A stretch of DNA of 64,000 nt, from the NCBI RefSeq assembly GCF_018130385.1, contig NZ_JAFCLU010000016.1, forward strand, positions 1 through 64,000, given 5' to 3'. Below the pieces are notes generated by a model. That model was not told the DNA's origin and searched no databases. It saw nothing but the letters and a program-made list of their open reading frames with translations. Positions 41,938-51,284 of this stretch are shown one piece after another (positions within the stretch are counted from its first letter, which is position 1; the number at the start of each line of letters is the position of its first letter). Both the position numbers and the translations under genes were made by a program. The DNA comes from Bradyrhizobium sp. AUGA SZCCT0283 (GTDB taxonomy: Bacteria > Pseudomonadota > Alphaproteobacteria > Rhizobiales > Xanthobacteraceae).

Positions 41938-43284
41938 CTACGCCGTCGCGCGGATCACCTTGGCGACTTTTTCGATGATCTCGCCGATCTGCTCTTCGGT
42001 GATGATCAAGGGCGGGGTCAGGCACAGCGTGTCGCCAGCCACCCGCAGCATCAGATCATTGTCGTGGAAGGCGCTGTTGAGCCCGGCGAAGCCGCGCTTG
42101 CCCGGCGCGTCGGCGACCGGCGCGAGGTCGATGCCGGCGGTCAGGCCGACGGTGCGGATATCCACGATGCCGGGCTCCTTCCGCAGCGACATCACCGCAT
42201 CGGCGAATTTCGGCTCGAGCCCATGAGCACGCTCGAACAGCTTTTCGTCGCGGTAGATGTCGAGCGTGGCCAGACCCGCCGCGCAGGCCAGCGGATGGGC
42301 CGAGTAGGTGTAGCCATGGGTCAGTTCGACCACATGTTCCGGGCCGCTCATGAAGGCGTCATGGATGGTGTCGCGCACCAGCACGCCGCCCATCGGGGCA
42401 GCGCCATTGGTGATGCCCTTGGCGAAGGTCAGCATATCGGGCGTCACGCCGTAGCGTTCGGCGGCAAAGGCGAAGCCGAGCCGGCCATAGCCGGTGATGA
42501 CCTCGTCGAAGATCAAGAGGATGCCGTGCTTCTGGGTGATCTCGCGCAGCCGCTTGAGATAGCCCTTCGGCGCCGGCAGCACGCCGGTCGATCCGGCCAT
42601 CGGCTCGACGATCACGGCCGCGACGGTGTTGGCGCCGTGCAGATTGACGATGCGTTCGAGCTCGTCGGCGAAATGCGCGCCATATTCCGGCTCGCCCTTG
42701 CTGAAGGCCTGCTTCTCGCGGTCATAGGTCGCCGGCAGATGGTCGACGCCGGTCAAGAGCGAGCCGAACATCTTTCGGTTGCCGACGATGCCGCCGACCG
42801 AGGTGCCGCCGAAACCGACGCCGTGATAGCCGCGCTCGCGCCCGATCAGGCGGATGCGGCTGCCCTGGCCGTTGATCTGGTGATAGGCGAGCGCGATCTT
42901 GAGCGCGGTGTCGGCCGCCTCCGAGCCGGAATTGCAGAAGAACACGTGGTCGAGCCCGGCGGGCGCCAGTTCCGCGATCCGGCTGGCGAGTTCGAAGGCC
43001 TGCGGGATGCCGAACTGGAACGGCGGCGCATAGTCCAGCGCCTCGGCCTGCTTGGCGATCGCCGACGAAATCTGGGTGCGGCCGTGGCCGGCATTGGTGC
43101 ACCACATGCCCGAGGCGCCGTCGATGATCTTGCGGCCGTCGACGGTGAAGTAATGCATGTCCTTGGCGCCGGCGAGCAGCCGCGGGTTCTTCTTGAACGC
43201 CCGGTTCGCGGTGAACGGCATCCAGTGCGCGGCGAGGTCGTTCGGAACCGCGACGGGGGTGGGACGGGGGCTCTTGTCCAGCAT
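41938..43284 (-). CDS. Class III omega-aminotransferase (beta-alanine:pyruvate type)
   Basis: 448 residues. PLP-dependent; the Schiff-base lysine is in FAKGITNGAAP, and DEVITGYGR and NSGSEAADTALKIA are the family motifs. MWCTNAGHGR near the N-terminus resembles beta-alanine--pyruvate aminotransferase of Pseudomonas. It should transfer an amino group from an omega-amino acid or amine to pyruvate. GAGGCC precedes the ATG by three to four bases. It is monocistronic, between the TipF-like gene and prmB. Confidence 0.92.
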   Translation of the reverse strand: MLDKSPRPTPVAVPNDLAAHWMPFTANRAFKKNPRLLAGAKDMHYFTVDGRKIIDGASGMWCTNAGHGRTQISSAIAKQAEALDYAPPFQFGIPQAFELASRIAELAPAGLDHVFFCNSGSEAADTALKIALAYHQINGQGSRIRLIGRERGYHGVGFGGTSVGGIVGNRKMFGSLLTGVDHLPATYDREKQAFSKGEPEYGAHFADELERIVNLHGANTVAAVIVEPMAGSTGVLPAPKGYLKRLREITQKHGILLIFDEVITGYGRLGFAFAAERYGVTPDMLTFAKGITNGAAPMGGVLVRDTIHDAFMSGPEHVVELTHGYTYSAHPLACAAGLATLDIYRDEKLFERAHGLEPKFADAVMSLRKEPGIVDIRTVGLTAGIDLAPVADAPGKRGFAGLNSAFHDNDLMLRVAGDTLCLTPPLIITEEQIGEIIEKVAKVIRATA

Positions 43285-43391
43285 GGGCGGCCTCTTTTCT
43301 GTTTGGGGCGATGAGCTGACACCAAACTACCAGTTTCGCCCCTGGACGGGAACGCCAGGACGTCGTGATATTTCCACGCCAGTCCGCAAAT

Positions 43392-44369
43392 TCAGAGATC
43401 GGCGGCGGCGATCCAGAATACTTCGCCCTCGGAATCCGCGGTATCGAGCCAGAGCAGCGGCAGTTGCGGATAGGCGGCCTCGAGTTGCGGGCGGCAGCGG
43501 CCGATCTCGCAGAGCAGCCCGCCCTGCGGCGTCAGGTGCGCTTCTGCCTCGTCGAGGATGCGCCTGACAATGTCGAGCCCGTCGGCGCCGCCATCGAAGG
43601 CAAGCTTGGGCTCGGCGCGGCATTCGCGCGGTAGATCGGCCATTCCTTCCGCATCGACATAGGGCGGATTGGAAATGATCAGGTCGTAGCGCTTGCCGCC
43701 CAGCGGCTTGAACAAATCGCCACAGTACAGCTTCAAGCGATCCTGTAGCCCGTAATCTTCGACATTGCGCGTGGCGACCGCGATCGCGCCTTTTGAAATA
43801 TCCACCGCGTCGATTGCGGCATTCGGAAAATTCCTGCTCGCCAGAATGGCGAGACAGCCTGAGCCGGTGCAGAGGTCGAGCACGCTGCGTATCGATGCCG
43901 GGTCGCCGATCAGCGAGCCGTCTTCCTCGTCATATTCTTCATTTGCCTGGCGGCCGAAATGCGAGTCCAGCAATTCGCCGATGAACGAGCGCGGCACGAT
44001 GGTGCGCTCGTCGACATAGAAGGGCAGGCCGCGCATGTAGATCTTGTTGACGAGGTAGGCCGTGGGTTTTCGCGTCGTGACGCGGCGCCCGATCAGATCG
44101 AGGATCTTTCGGCCTTCGGCGGCAGTGACGCGCGCGGTGGCGAACGCCTCGAACTGGTCAGGGTGCAGATGCAGCGCCTCGCAGACCAGGAAGGCGGCCT
44201 CGGCGACCGGATCGGTGGTGCCATGGGCAAACACCAGCTCGGCCTCGGTGAAACGGCTGACGGCGTAGCGGACGAAATCGAGCAGCGTCAGCAATTCGCC
44301 GGCACCGACCTTGGCCGGTTTCAATCGGCCGGCGCCGCGCTTCGCAGCCGGTTTTGCGCGTTTGGCCAT
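43392..44369 (-). CDS. prmB: 50S ribosomal protein L3 glutamine methyltransferase
   Basis: 325 residues. The SAM loop is DLCTGSGCLAILA and the catalytic motif is ISNPPYVD, which binds the glutamine amide. The N-terminal helical domain (LLDFVRYAVSRF through YMRGLPFYVD) separates PrmB from PrmC. A basic, Ala-rich N-terminus of about 20 residues precedes it. The ATG overlaps the moaE stop codon. It ends the pgsA-moaD-moaE-prmB run. Confidence 0.93.
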   Translation of the reverse strand: MAKRAKPAAKRGAGRLKPAKVGAGELLTLLDFVRYAVSRFTEAELVFAHGTTDPVAEAAFLVCEALHLHPDQFEAFATARVTAAEGRKILDLIGRRVTTRKPTAYLVNKIYMRGLPFYVDERTIVPRSFIGELLDSHFGRQANEEYDEEDGSLIGDPASIRSVLDLCTGSGCLAILASRNFPNAAIDAVDISKGAIAVATRNVEDYGLQDRLKLYCGDLFKPLGGKRYDLIISNPPYVDAEGMADLPRECRAEPKLAFDGGADGLDIVRRILDEAEAHLTPQGGLLCEIGRCRPQLEAAYPQLPLLWLDTADSEGEVFWIAAADL

Positions 44370-44836
44370 CAGGGCTTGGTCCAGCGCGCGGCGGCTGCAT
44401 CATCATGGTCGCGCGCCTCCACCCAGCTGGTGCCTTTTTCGCCTTCCTCGCGCTTCCAGAACGGCGCGTTGGTCTTCAGATAGTCCATCAGGAATTCCGC
44501 CGCTTCGAAGGCTGCCTGGCGATGCGGCGACGCCGTCACCACCAGCACGATGTTCTCGCCCGGCGCGATGCGGCCGAACCGGTGAATGATGGTGAGCCCC
44601 TGCAACGGCCAGCGCGACAGCGCCTCGTCGGCGTGGCGTCCGATCTCGGCCTCGGCCATGCCGGGATAATGCTCGAGCGTCAGCGCGGCGATCGGTTCGC
44701 CGTTCTCGCTGCCGCGACAGATGCCGCTGAAAGAGACGACTGCACCGATATCGGTGCGGCCTTTGCTCAGCGCCGCGATTTCCTGCGCGACGTCGAAATC
44801 CGCTTCCTGGATGCGAATGGTCGCCGTGACAGACAT
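44369..44836 (-). CDS. moaE: Molybdopterin synthase catalytic subunit
   Basis: 155 residues. It transfers sulfur from the MoaD thiocarboxylate to precursor Z to make molybdopterin. Marks are VVSFSGICRGSENGEP, LEHYPGMAEAEI, IIHRFGRIAPGE and VTASPHRQAAF, then the C-terminal YLKTNAPFWKREE with the catalytic lysine region. It starts eight bases after moaD. The tail (SWVEARDHDDAAAARWTKP) is slightly extended. Confidence 0.95.
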   Translation of the reverse strand: MSVTATIRIQEADFDVAQEIAALSKGRTDIGAVVSFSGICRGSENGEPIAALTLEHYPGMAEAEIGRHADEALSRWPLQGLTIIHRFGRIAPGENIVLVVTASPHRQAAFEAAEFLMDYLKTNAPFWKREEGEKGTSWVEARDHDDAAAARWTKP

Positions 44837-44844
44837 GTGAAAGC

Positions 44845-45096
44845 TCAACCGCCGGTCATCGGCGGGAAGAACGCAATCTCGCGCGCGCCAGCGATCGCAG
44901 CGTCCGGCTTGACATGGGCGTGGTCGATTGCGGCGCGGATCACCTTCGGCTTTTCGAAGGCGTAGGCATAAGCCTCGCCTCGGCTGGAGAGCCAGCCGAT
45001 CAAGTCGCTTACCGTGCGCACATCGGCCGGCGGCTCGACGGTTTCCTCCGCCATGCCCACCCGCTCGCGTACCCAGGCGAAATATTTCACCCTCAT
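44845..45096 (-). CDS. moaD: Molybdopterin synthase sulfur carrier subunit
   Basis: 83 residues with the ubiquitin-like fold. The C-terminus ends FFPPMTGG; the terminal Gly-Gly is the site of adenylation and thiocarboxylation. The N-terminal MRVKYFAWVRERVGMAEE is typical. The ATG overlaps the pgsA stop (ATGA). Confidence 0.95.
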   Translation of the reverse strand: MRVKYFAWVRERVGMAEETVEPPADVRTVSDLIGWLSSRGEAYAYAFEKPKVIRAAIDHAHVKPDAAIAGAREIAFFPPMTGG

Positions 45097-45707
45097 CCCT
45101 CATCCTCCTTGATGAGGTGATGGATGCCGGCGCGGAAATAGTCCCAGCCGGTGTAGATCGTGAAGATCGCCGACATCCACAACAGCGCGATCCCGATCAG
45201 GGTGGTCGAGGGTAGAATCTGCTCGCCCGCCTCGCCGGCGATCAGGAAGCCGATCGCGACCAGCTGGATCGTGGTCTTCCATTTCGCCAGCTTGGTCACG
45301 GGCACGCTGACCCGCAAGGCCGCCAGATATTCCCTTAAGCCGGAGACCAGGATTTCGCGGCACAGGATCACGATGGCCGCCCACAGGGTCCAGCCGTGGA
45401 TCGAGTTGTCGGCCGCCAGCATCAACAGGCAGGACGCCACCAAGAGCTTGTCGGCGATCGGATCGAGCATCCGGCCGAAGGCGGATTGCTGGTCCCAGAT
45501 TCGCGCATAGTAGCCATCCAGATAATCGGTGACTCCCGCGGCGATGAAGACAGCCAGGGCCACCCAGCGCAGCCACAGCGGGCCGTCCAGGATGGACTGG
45601 GCAAAAACGCAGCCGACCACTACCGGGATAGCGGCAATACGGGCGTAGGTCAGGATATTCGGCAGGGACAGGCTCTTGGTCTGCCCCCTGGTTGTTGCGA
45701 TGTTCAT
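45093..45707 (-). CDS. pgsA: CDP-diacylglycerol--glycerol-3-phosphate 3-phosphatidyltransferase
   Basis: About 204 residues, several membrane helices. It makes phosphatidylglycerol phosphate, the precursor of phosphatidylglycerol and cardiolipin. The CDP-alcohol phosphotransferase motif runs from DYLDGYYAR to MLDPIADK, with all three Asp and the Gly residues in place. ATG at 45707 is preferred to TTG at 45719. It lies about 100 bases after uvrC and overlaps moaD. The link of pgsA to moaD-moaE is common in rhizobia. Confidence 0.94.
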   Translation of the reverse strand: MNIATTRGQTKSLSLPNILTYARIAAIPVVVGCVFAQSILDGPLWLRWVALAVFIAAGVTDYLDGYYARIWDQQSAFGRMLDPIADKLLVASCLLMLAADNSIHGWTLWAAIVILCREILVSGLREYLAALRVSVPVTKLAKWKTTIQLVAIGFLIAGEAGEQILPSTTLIGIALLWMSAIFTIYTGWDYFRAGIHHLIKEDEG

Positions 45708-45810
45708 CCGTCTTACCAATACCGCTGGAGCGTGAAGGTCAACCGTGCGGACCTAGATCATCTGTCGCAGGCGACGTCCAAATGACACGTACCTTTCGAC
45801 TCGAAGTCCC

Positions 45811-47877
45811 CTAACCTGGCTGCGCATGAAAAAACTCGAAAATCTTGCGGGCGCTTTCGGCGCTGACGCCTGGAACCTTGCCGAGGTCCGCGATCGAGGC
45901 CCGCTCGATCTCCTTCAGCGTTCCGAAGTGATGCAGCAAGGCACGTTTGCGTGACGGGCCGATGCCCGGGATTTCCTGCAGGCCGGCTTCCCTGATGTCT
46001 TTTTTCCGCAGTTTGCGGTGTGAGCCGATCACGAAGCGATGCGCCTCGTCGCGCAGCCGCTGGATGAAATACAGCACCGGATCGCGCGGCTCGAGCTTGA
46101 TGGCCTCGCGGTCCGGCATGAACAGAGTCTCCCGCCCGGCATCGCGGTCCGGGCCTTTTGCCACGGCCATCAGGGAGACCTGCGTCAATCCCAGACCCTC
46201 GAAAATCTCCCTGACGGCGTTGAGCTGGCCGCGGCCGCCGTCGATGATGACGAGGTCGGGCCATTGCGGAAACGAATCATCGTCGGCTTTCGCCTTGACG
46301 GCGTCGCCCTCCGGCGGTTTCAGGAGCCGCTTGAAGCGCCGTTCCAGCACCTCGCGCATCATCGCGTAGTCGTCGCCGGGCGTCAGTCCCTCGGACTTGA
46401 TGTTGAACTTGCGGTACTGGTTTTTGATAAAGCCATCCGGCCCCGCCACGATCATCGCGCCGACGGCGTTGGTACCCTGGATGTGGCTGTTGTCGTAGAC
46501 CTCGATGCGCTTCGGCACCTGCGGCAGTCCGAGCGTGGCCGCCATGCCCTGCAACAGGCGGCTCTGGGTTGCGGTATCGCTCAGCTTGCGGCCGAGCGCC
46601 TCGCGCGCATTGGTCAGCGCGTGCGCGATCAGCTCTTTCTTTTCGCCGCGCTTCGGCGTCGAGACTTCCACCTTGAAGCCGGCCTTGACCGAGAGTGCGT
46701 CGGCCAGCAGCGCGCTTTCCTCAATCTCATGCGACAGCAGGATGAGCTTTGGCGGCGGTTTGTCGTCGTAGAATTGCGCGAGGAACGAGGCCAGCACTTC
46801 CTCCGGCGTGAACGATTTCTCCGCGCGAGGAAAATAGGCACGGTTGCCCCAGTTCTGGCCGGTGCGGAAGAAGAACACTTCGACGCATGAATAGCCGCCC
46901 TCCTGATGGATGGCGAACACATCGGCTTCTTCCACGGTGCGGGGATTGATGCCCTGCTGCGACTGGATCGCCGACAGCGCGGCGAGGCGGTCGCGGTAGA
47001 GCGCCGCGGTCTCGAATTCGAGTTCAGTGGACGCCTTCTCCATCTCGGCGGCGAGCAACTCCTTCACGGCATGGCTGCGGCCGGACAGGAAATCGGTCGC
47101 CTCGCGCACCAGCTCGCTATAGCCGGAGAAGTCGACTTCGCGCGTGCAGGGGCCCGAGCAGCGGCGGATCTGATAGAGCAGGCAGGGGCGGCTGCGGCTC
47201 TCGAAAAAACCGTCGGTGCAGGAGCGGATCAGGAAGGCGCGCTGCAGCGCCGTGATGGTGCGGTTGACGGCGCCTGCGGATGCGAACGGCCCGAAATATC
47301 GTCCGGGCCTGCTTTGCGCGCCGCGATGCTTGAGGATCTGCGGCGCCCAATGGTCGCCTGATATCAGGATGTAGGGAAACGACTTGTCGTCGCGCAGCTG
47401 CACGTTGAAGCGCGGCCGCAGCTGCTTGATCAGGTTGGCTTCCAGCAGCAGCGCTTCGGTCTCGGTCGAGGTGGAGACGATCTCGACCGTCATTGTCGCG
47501 GCGATCATGCGCAGGATGCGCGCCGGCAGCGGCGCGTTGACGCGGGCATAGGAAGCAAGCCGCTTGCGGACGTTTTTCGCCTTGCCGACATACAGCACGT
47601 CGCTGGCGGCATTGAGCATGCGGTAGACGCCGGGAGAGGTCGGCGCCAGCCGCACCGCGTTTTCGATGGCCGCGTGGCCGACCGCCAGCGGGCCTTCGGC
47701 GATCGCCTCGGCAGCTTCCTCCGGGGCTTCCGGCAGGCGCGCCTCGTCGTCCTCCTCGGCGGCGGATGTCGCGGGATCGACGTCGGCGGCGATCAGGTCC
47801 TGCGGCGGCAGATCCGGCTGGGAACCCCGCCGCGCCTTGCGCGGGGGTTCCGGATGGTCGGTAGAATCGTGATCCAT
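45811..47877 (-). CDS. uvrC: UvrABC excinuclease subunit C
   Basis: 688 residues. It makes both cuts flanking a DNA lesion. In order: an acidic N-terminal extension of about 65 residues, the GIY-YIG nuclease (SPGVYRMLNAASDVLYVGKA with KNVRKRLASY), the Cys cluster (CLLYQIRRCSGPC), the UVR domain (AAEMEKASTELEFETAALYR), the RNase H-like domain (IEVYDNSHIQG, VIIDGGRGQL) and a C-terminal helix-hairpin-helix pair (IPGIGPSRKRALLHHFGT). The N-terminal extension is longer than in E. coli. It is divergent from the outer-membrane protein gene. Confidence 0.96.
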   Translation of the reverse strand: MDHDSTDHPEPPRKARRGSQPDLPPQDLIAADVDPATSAAEEDDEARLPEAPEEAAEAIAEGPLAVGHAAIENAVRLAPTSPGVYRMLNAASDVLYVGKAKNVRKRLASYARVNAPLPARILRMIAATMTVEIVSTSTETEALLLEANLIKQLRPRFNVQLRDDKSFPYILISGDHWAPQILKHRGAQSRPGRYFGPFASAGAVNRTITALQRAFLIRSCTDGFFESRSRPCLLYQIRRCSGPCTREVDFSGYSELVREATDFLSGRSHAVKELLAAEMEKASTELEFETAALYRDRLAALSAIQSQQGINPRTVEEADVFAIHQEGGYSCVEVFFFRTGQNWGNRAYFPRAEKSFTPEEVLASFLAQFYDDKPPPKLILLSHEIEESALLADALSVKAGFKVEVSTPKRGEKKELIAHALTNAREALGRKLSDTATQSRLLQGMAATLGLPQVPKRIEVYDNSHIQGTNAVGAMIVAGPDGFIKNQYRKFNIKSEGLTPGDDYAMMREVLERRFKRLLKPPEGDAVKAKADDDSFPQWPDLVIIDGGRGQLNAVREIFEGLGLTQVSLMAVAKGPDRDAGRETLFMPDREAIKLEPRDPVLYFIQRLRDEAHRFVIGSHRKLRKKDIREAGLQEIPGIGPSRKRALLHHFGTLKEIERASIADLGKVPGVSAESARKIFEFFHAQPG

Positions 47878-47988
47878 GGGCCTGAATTTAAGCGCTGCAG
47901 GGCAGCATCGCCAGCGTTCGCGGTGCGCTCTCCCGGGGAAGGCGCCGGTAACGCTTCGTTAAGAATGATGAGCGGGCGGTAACCCGGC

Positions 47989-48004
47989 TTAACAACCCTT
48001 TAAC
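47989..48004. promoter_or_regulatory. CtrA-type box TTAA-N7-TTAAC
   Basis: TTAA CAACCCT TTAAC matches the consensus of the cell-cycle regulator CtrA exactly. It lies 99 bases upstream of the outer-membrane protein start at 48103 and 112 bases upstream of uvrC. A partial match GTAA-N7-TTAA stands at about 47948. Binding is inferred from the consensus only. Confidence 0.5.
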
Positions 48005-48102
48005 TTAAAACTCTCGATAAATCTTACTGGAAAAAAGTGCAGTTCCGTAACCAGACCGGTGTCTCGCCCGGCGTGGTCGCGGCAGTTGCGTGGAGTTGCG
48101 TG

Positions 48103-48723
48103 ATGAGCAGGTTTGTGTTGGGCGCACTGGCGCTGATCGGTGCAGGCTGGACCATGTCGGCGCGGGCGGCCGACCTCTACGGATCGCGCGCACCCTATAC
48201 CGTCAACCAGCCGCTCAATGCCTATAGCTGGGCCGGTCCCTATCTCGGCGGCAACCTCGGCTATGCCTGGGGTTCGGTCGCCAACAATCCGACCAAGCCG
48301 TCTGGTTTCGTGGGTGGTGTCCAGGCCGGCTACAACTGGCAGAACGGAGCTTGGGTGTTCGGTGTCGAAGGCGACATCCAGGCGACCGGCGCCGAAGAAA
48401 CCTTCGCACCGTGGAAATTTTCCAACCCCTGGTTCGGCACGGTTCGCGGCCGCGCCGGTTACGCGCTCAACAACGTTCTGCTTTTCGGCACGGGCGGTCT
48501 GGCCTTCGGCGAGCTGCGCGCCACCACCTTCGGCCTGTCGGAATCCCATACCAATGCAGGCTGGACGCTCGGTGTCGGCGCCGAGATGGGCTTCGCCCCG
48601 AACTGGAGCGCCAAGGTCGAATACCTCTATGTCGATCTGGCCAACAGCAATTTCGTCATTACAGGCGCGTCAAATGGTTACCGGTTCGGCTTGATCCGGG
48701 CCGGCGTAAACTATCGCTTCTGA
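48103..48723 (+). CDS. Outer-membrane beta-barrel protein (Omp25/RopB-like)
   Basis: 206 residues. GGAG lies seven bases before the ATG at 48103. A signal peptide (FVLGALALIGAGWTMSARA) precedes AADLYGSRAPY and a series of amphipathic strands such as YLGGNLGYAWGS, GGVQAGYNWQ and AEYLYVDL-like KVEYLYVDL. It ends in Phe (GVNYRF), the BAM recognition signal. This is the small eight-stranded barrel typical of rhizobial surface proteins. A CtrA-type box upstream and a terminator downstream mark it as a single transcript. Confidence 0.92.
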   Translation: MSRFVLGALALIGAGWTMSARAADLYGSRAPYTVNQPLNAYSWAGPYLGGNLGYAWGSVANNPTKPSGFVGGVQAGYNWQNGAWVFGVEGDIQATGAEETFAPWKFSNPWFGTVRGRAGYALNNVLLFGTGGLAFGELRATTFGLSESHTNAGWTLGVGAEMGFAPNWSAKVEYLYVDLANSNFVITGASNGYRFGLIRAGVNYRF

Positions 48724-48749
48724 GAACAAAGAAACTATCGGCTATCACC

Positions 48750-48781
48750 TCCCGGCGGCGGTAAGTCGCCGGGATTTTTTT
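48750..48781 (+). terminator. Rho-independent terminator of the Omp gene
   Basis: TCCCGGCG (48750-48757) pairs with CGCCGGGA (48767-48774), followed by a run of seven T. Confidence 0.88.
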
Positions 48782-48902
48782 GCCTTCGGGCCAGAGTTAC
48801 GCGCGCGGCTCGCCGCACACCTCAACCCTCTGGGCGCCGATGCCGTGTCCAGCGCAATCTTCGCAGCCAAAAATTCAGTCCGCGTCCAACGCGAGCGTCG
48901 GT

Positions 48903-49118
48903 TTACGATGAAATCACCAGGTTGACCGCCTTGGGGCCTTTGCCCTTCTTGTCCGGTTCGACCTCGAACGTAATGCGCTGCCCTTCAGTCAGATCCTTCA
49001 GTCCGGCCCGCTCGACGGCGGTGATGTGCACGAACACATCGCGACCGCCATCATCGGGCTTGATGAAGCCGTAGCCGCGTTCTCCATTGAAGAACTTGAC
49101 TGTTCCAGTCATGGCCAT
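48903..49118 (-). CDS. Cold-shock domain protein
   Basis: 71 residues, a single CSD. RNA-binding motifs RNP1 GYGFIKPD and RNP2 VFVHI are present, as is GTVKFFNGERGYG. GGAG lies seven to eight bases before ATG 49118; a second ATG two codons later is possible. CspA-type RNA chaperones bind single-stranded RNA and aid translation. The upstream ~250 bases without another gene could hold a long regulatory leader, but I see no clear fold. Confidence 0.94.
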   Translation of the reverse strand: MAMTGTVKFFNGERGYGFIKPDDGGRDVFVHITAVERAGLKDLTEGQRITFEVEPDKKGKGPKAVNLVISS

Positions 49119-49375
49119 CGGGAAACTCCTCCCCCGTATTGCTCTGCCGCTACGCGTATCTTGCGTATCAGCCGACCGGACATTCGCTGCCGGAAGCTTG
49201 GCCACCTGAGCCGATCGGGTTCACGCGGCCGACCGACCTGGATTTTTATTCGGCCTTGATCACTCCGCCGCAACCATTCGCGGAAGCGGAACGTAAAGCC
49301 AGTCCCAACGGCCTGAGCATAATACGGATTTGCGCGAATTGCCTATGGCCCAATCGCACTTTTCAGAGGTAGTCC

Positions 49376-50236
49376 TCAGGGCTTGGGCGTCTCAAGCCTG
49401 AAACGGCCGGCGCCGCCCTGGCCGAGCGGTTTTTCAAGTTCGGGTAGAATTGTCTTCAGTTCACCTGCCAGCGTCCACGGCGGATTGACGATCAGAAGGC
49501 CGGTGGAAGTGAGGGGCCCGCCCGGCGCCTGCGGCGCGGCGCTGAATTCGAGCCGCAGACACTTGCCCGCGGGCTTGCTGGCGGCGGCAGCGCCCGCGAC
49601 AAGCCGCGCCAGGGTGTCGGTGGCCCGCCGGCTCTTCACCGGATACCAGATCAGATAGCTGCCGGTCGGCCATTTCGCGTAGGCTTCGGCGAATCCGCCG
49701 GCGAGCCTTTCGAATTCGTCCTTTTGCTCGAACGAGGGATCGATCAGCACCAGGCCGCGCCGCTCGTTTGGCGGCACGAAAGCCGGCAGCGCCGTCCAGC
49801 CGTCGAGATCGACCACCCGCGCCTGGCTGTCGCGGCGCAGCGCATCGATCAGTTGCCTGCGGGCGCCAGACTCGATTTCGCAGGCCGTGAGACGGTCCTG
49901 CGGCCGCAGCAGCGCGCGGGCGATCAGGGGCGATCCGGGATAGGTCTCAAGCTTGCCCGGCGCGTTGAATGCCCTGATGATATCCAGATAGGGCGCGACC
50001 AGCGGCAGCGCGTTTTCCGAAAACCGCGCCTGCAGTACCCGCGCGATGCCGGTCAGCCATTCGCCGCCGCGGCGCGCTTCTTCGCCTGTGAGATCGTAGC
50101 GCCCGGCGCCGGCATGGGTGTCGATGACGCGAAACGGGGCCTGCTTTTCCTGCAGATAGGTCAGCATGCGCACTAGCACGATGTGCTTGATGACATCGGC
50201 AAAGCCGCCGGCGTGGAAGGCGTGTCGGTAGTTCAT
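49376..50236 (-). CDS. rlmJ: 23S rRNA (adenine-2030-N6)-methyltransferase
   Basis: 286 residues. Marks are the N-terminal NYRHAFHAGGFADVIKHIVL and the active-site DPSFEQKDEF (DPPY variant). SAM-dependent methylation of A2030 of 23S rRNA is the known role. ATG at 50236 gives the canonical N-terminus; an upstream in-frame ATG adds six residues. It sits alone between the cold-shock gene region and a family C repeat. Confidence 0.93.
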   Translation of the reverse strand: MNYRHAFHAGGFADVIKHIVLVRMLTYLQEKQAPFRVIDTHAGAGRYDLTGEEARRGGEWLTGIARVLQARFSENALPLVAPYLDIIRAFNAPGKLETYPGSPLIARALLRPQDRLTACEIESGARRQLIDALRRDSQARVVDLDGWTALPAFVPPNERRGLVLIDPSFEQKDEFERLAGGFAEAYAKWPTGSYLIWYPVKSRRATDTLARLVAGAAAASKPAGKCLRLEFSAAPQAPGGPLTSTGLLIVNPPWTLAGELKTILPELEKPLGQGGAGRFRLETPKP

Positions 50237-50283
50237 GGCAGTCGGCTGACCCATTGGAGAAGACGCAGGTAGCGTCTTCTACG

Positions 50284-50475
50284 CGTCATGGCCGGGCTTG
50301 TCCCCCTTCGCAAACGCCCCCCGCGGCAGGGCTGAAGACCCGACGCAGCTTTGGCGGAGAGGGGTCCCGGCCATCCACGTACCTTGCAGACGACGATAAA
50401 GACGTGGATGACCGGGAACGCAGACAACCCTGGGCAGTCTGCGCAGGGCGGGCCGCCATGCCTTGGCATGGCGGA
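50284..50475. repeat. Dispersed palindrome, family C (long, eroded)
   Basis: Begins CGTCATGGCCGGGCTTGTCC and contains CCCGGCCATCCACGTACC and GACGTGGATGACCGGGAACG, the family C core in both orientations. A GC-rich unit around 50305-50345 is inserted. The right end GCCATGCCTTGGCATGGC is altered. It lies between rlmJ and RNase T2. Confidence 0.6.
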
Positions 50476-50484
50476 AGAGGATCT

Positions 50485-51165
50485 TCAGCCGCCCCGCACC
50501 GGCGGCATCACCACTTCGTCGCGGCGGCAGGCGCGGCGGTCGATTTCCTCGCAGGCGCGGAATTGCATGTCCCTGCTCAGGCAGACCCGCACTTCGCTGA
50601 GGCGCCGGCTCGAGCAGGTCACCGAAATCGCCGAACTGCTCAGGCCCGGATTGATCTTGATGAAGGCGGCCTCGAGATCGCCCGGAGCGATGGTTTTCTG
50701 CTCCGACAATTGCAGGAATTCCTCGGGGATCTTCACCGCCGCGCGCGCCTTGCGGATGCTCTCGAAATAGGCTCGCGCGCCAAGGCCCGAACAGGTGCCG
50801 TGCTTGTCCCACTCGTTGAAGATCAGGCCGGGCGCCGGCATCAGGTCCAGCATCGAGGTCATGATGTTGCGATCGAGCCGCGGCGAGGGCCGCTGGCAAT
50901 ATTCGGGAAAGCCGCGCTCATATTGTGGCCACAGGCCGTGAACCACAAAGGAATAGGGCCGTTCGCACTGGGCCTGCGAGCGCCCGCTATTGCCCCGCTC
51001 GGCCGCCGCCTCGCAGAACGAGGGCGACCACGAGAGGGCAAGGACATAAAAATCGAACTCGCCCGGGGCGTTCTGCCGGCGGTCCTGCGCGCACGCCATC
51101 CCGGCGGAAACGACCATAAGAGCCAGCGAAATCAGAAGCCGCGAAATAATGACGGATCGGTTCAT
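50485..51165 (-). CDS. Secreted ribonuclease T2
   Basis: 226 residues. A signal peptide (LLISLALMVVSAGMACA) is followed by the RNase T2 domain. The two active-site boxes are HGLWPQ (His76) and EWDKHGTC (Glu118, Lys121, His122). Several Cys should form disulfides. It cleaves single-stranded RNA in the periplasm or outside. GAGGGG lies seven bases before the ATG. It is the only gene of its unit. Confidence 0.95.
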   Translation of the reverse strand: MNRSVIISRLLISLALMVVSAGMACAQDRRQNAPGEFDFYVLALSWSPSFCEAAAERGNSGRSQAQCERPYSFVVHGLWPQYERGFPEYCQRPSPRLDRNIMTSMLDLMPAPGLIFNEWDKHGTCSGLGARAYFESIRKARAAVKIPEEFLQLSEQKTIAPGDLEAAFIKINPGLSSSAISVTCSSRRLSEVRVCLSRDMQFRACEEIDRRACRRDEVVMPPVRGG

Positions 51166-51284
51166 CGAAAGCCCCTCTACTCGACTACCGGGAGCCTAGC
51201 AGGGAACCGGAACATTTCAAGAACAAAAATAGGTGGCCGCGGAAGTCAGCCACGCCGGCCTGTTCAATCGGCGAGGGTCAGGAG

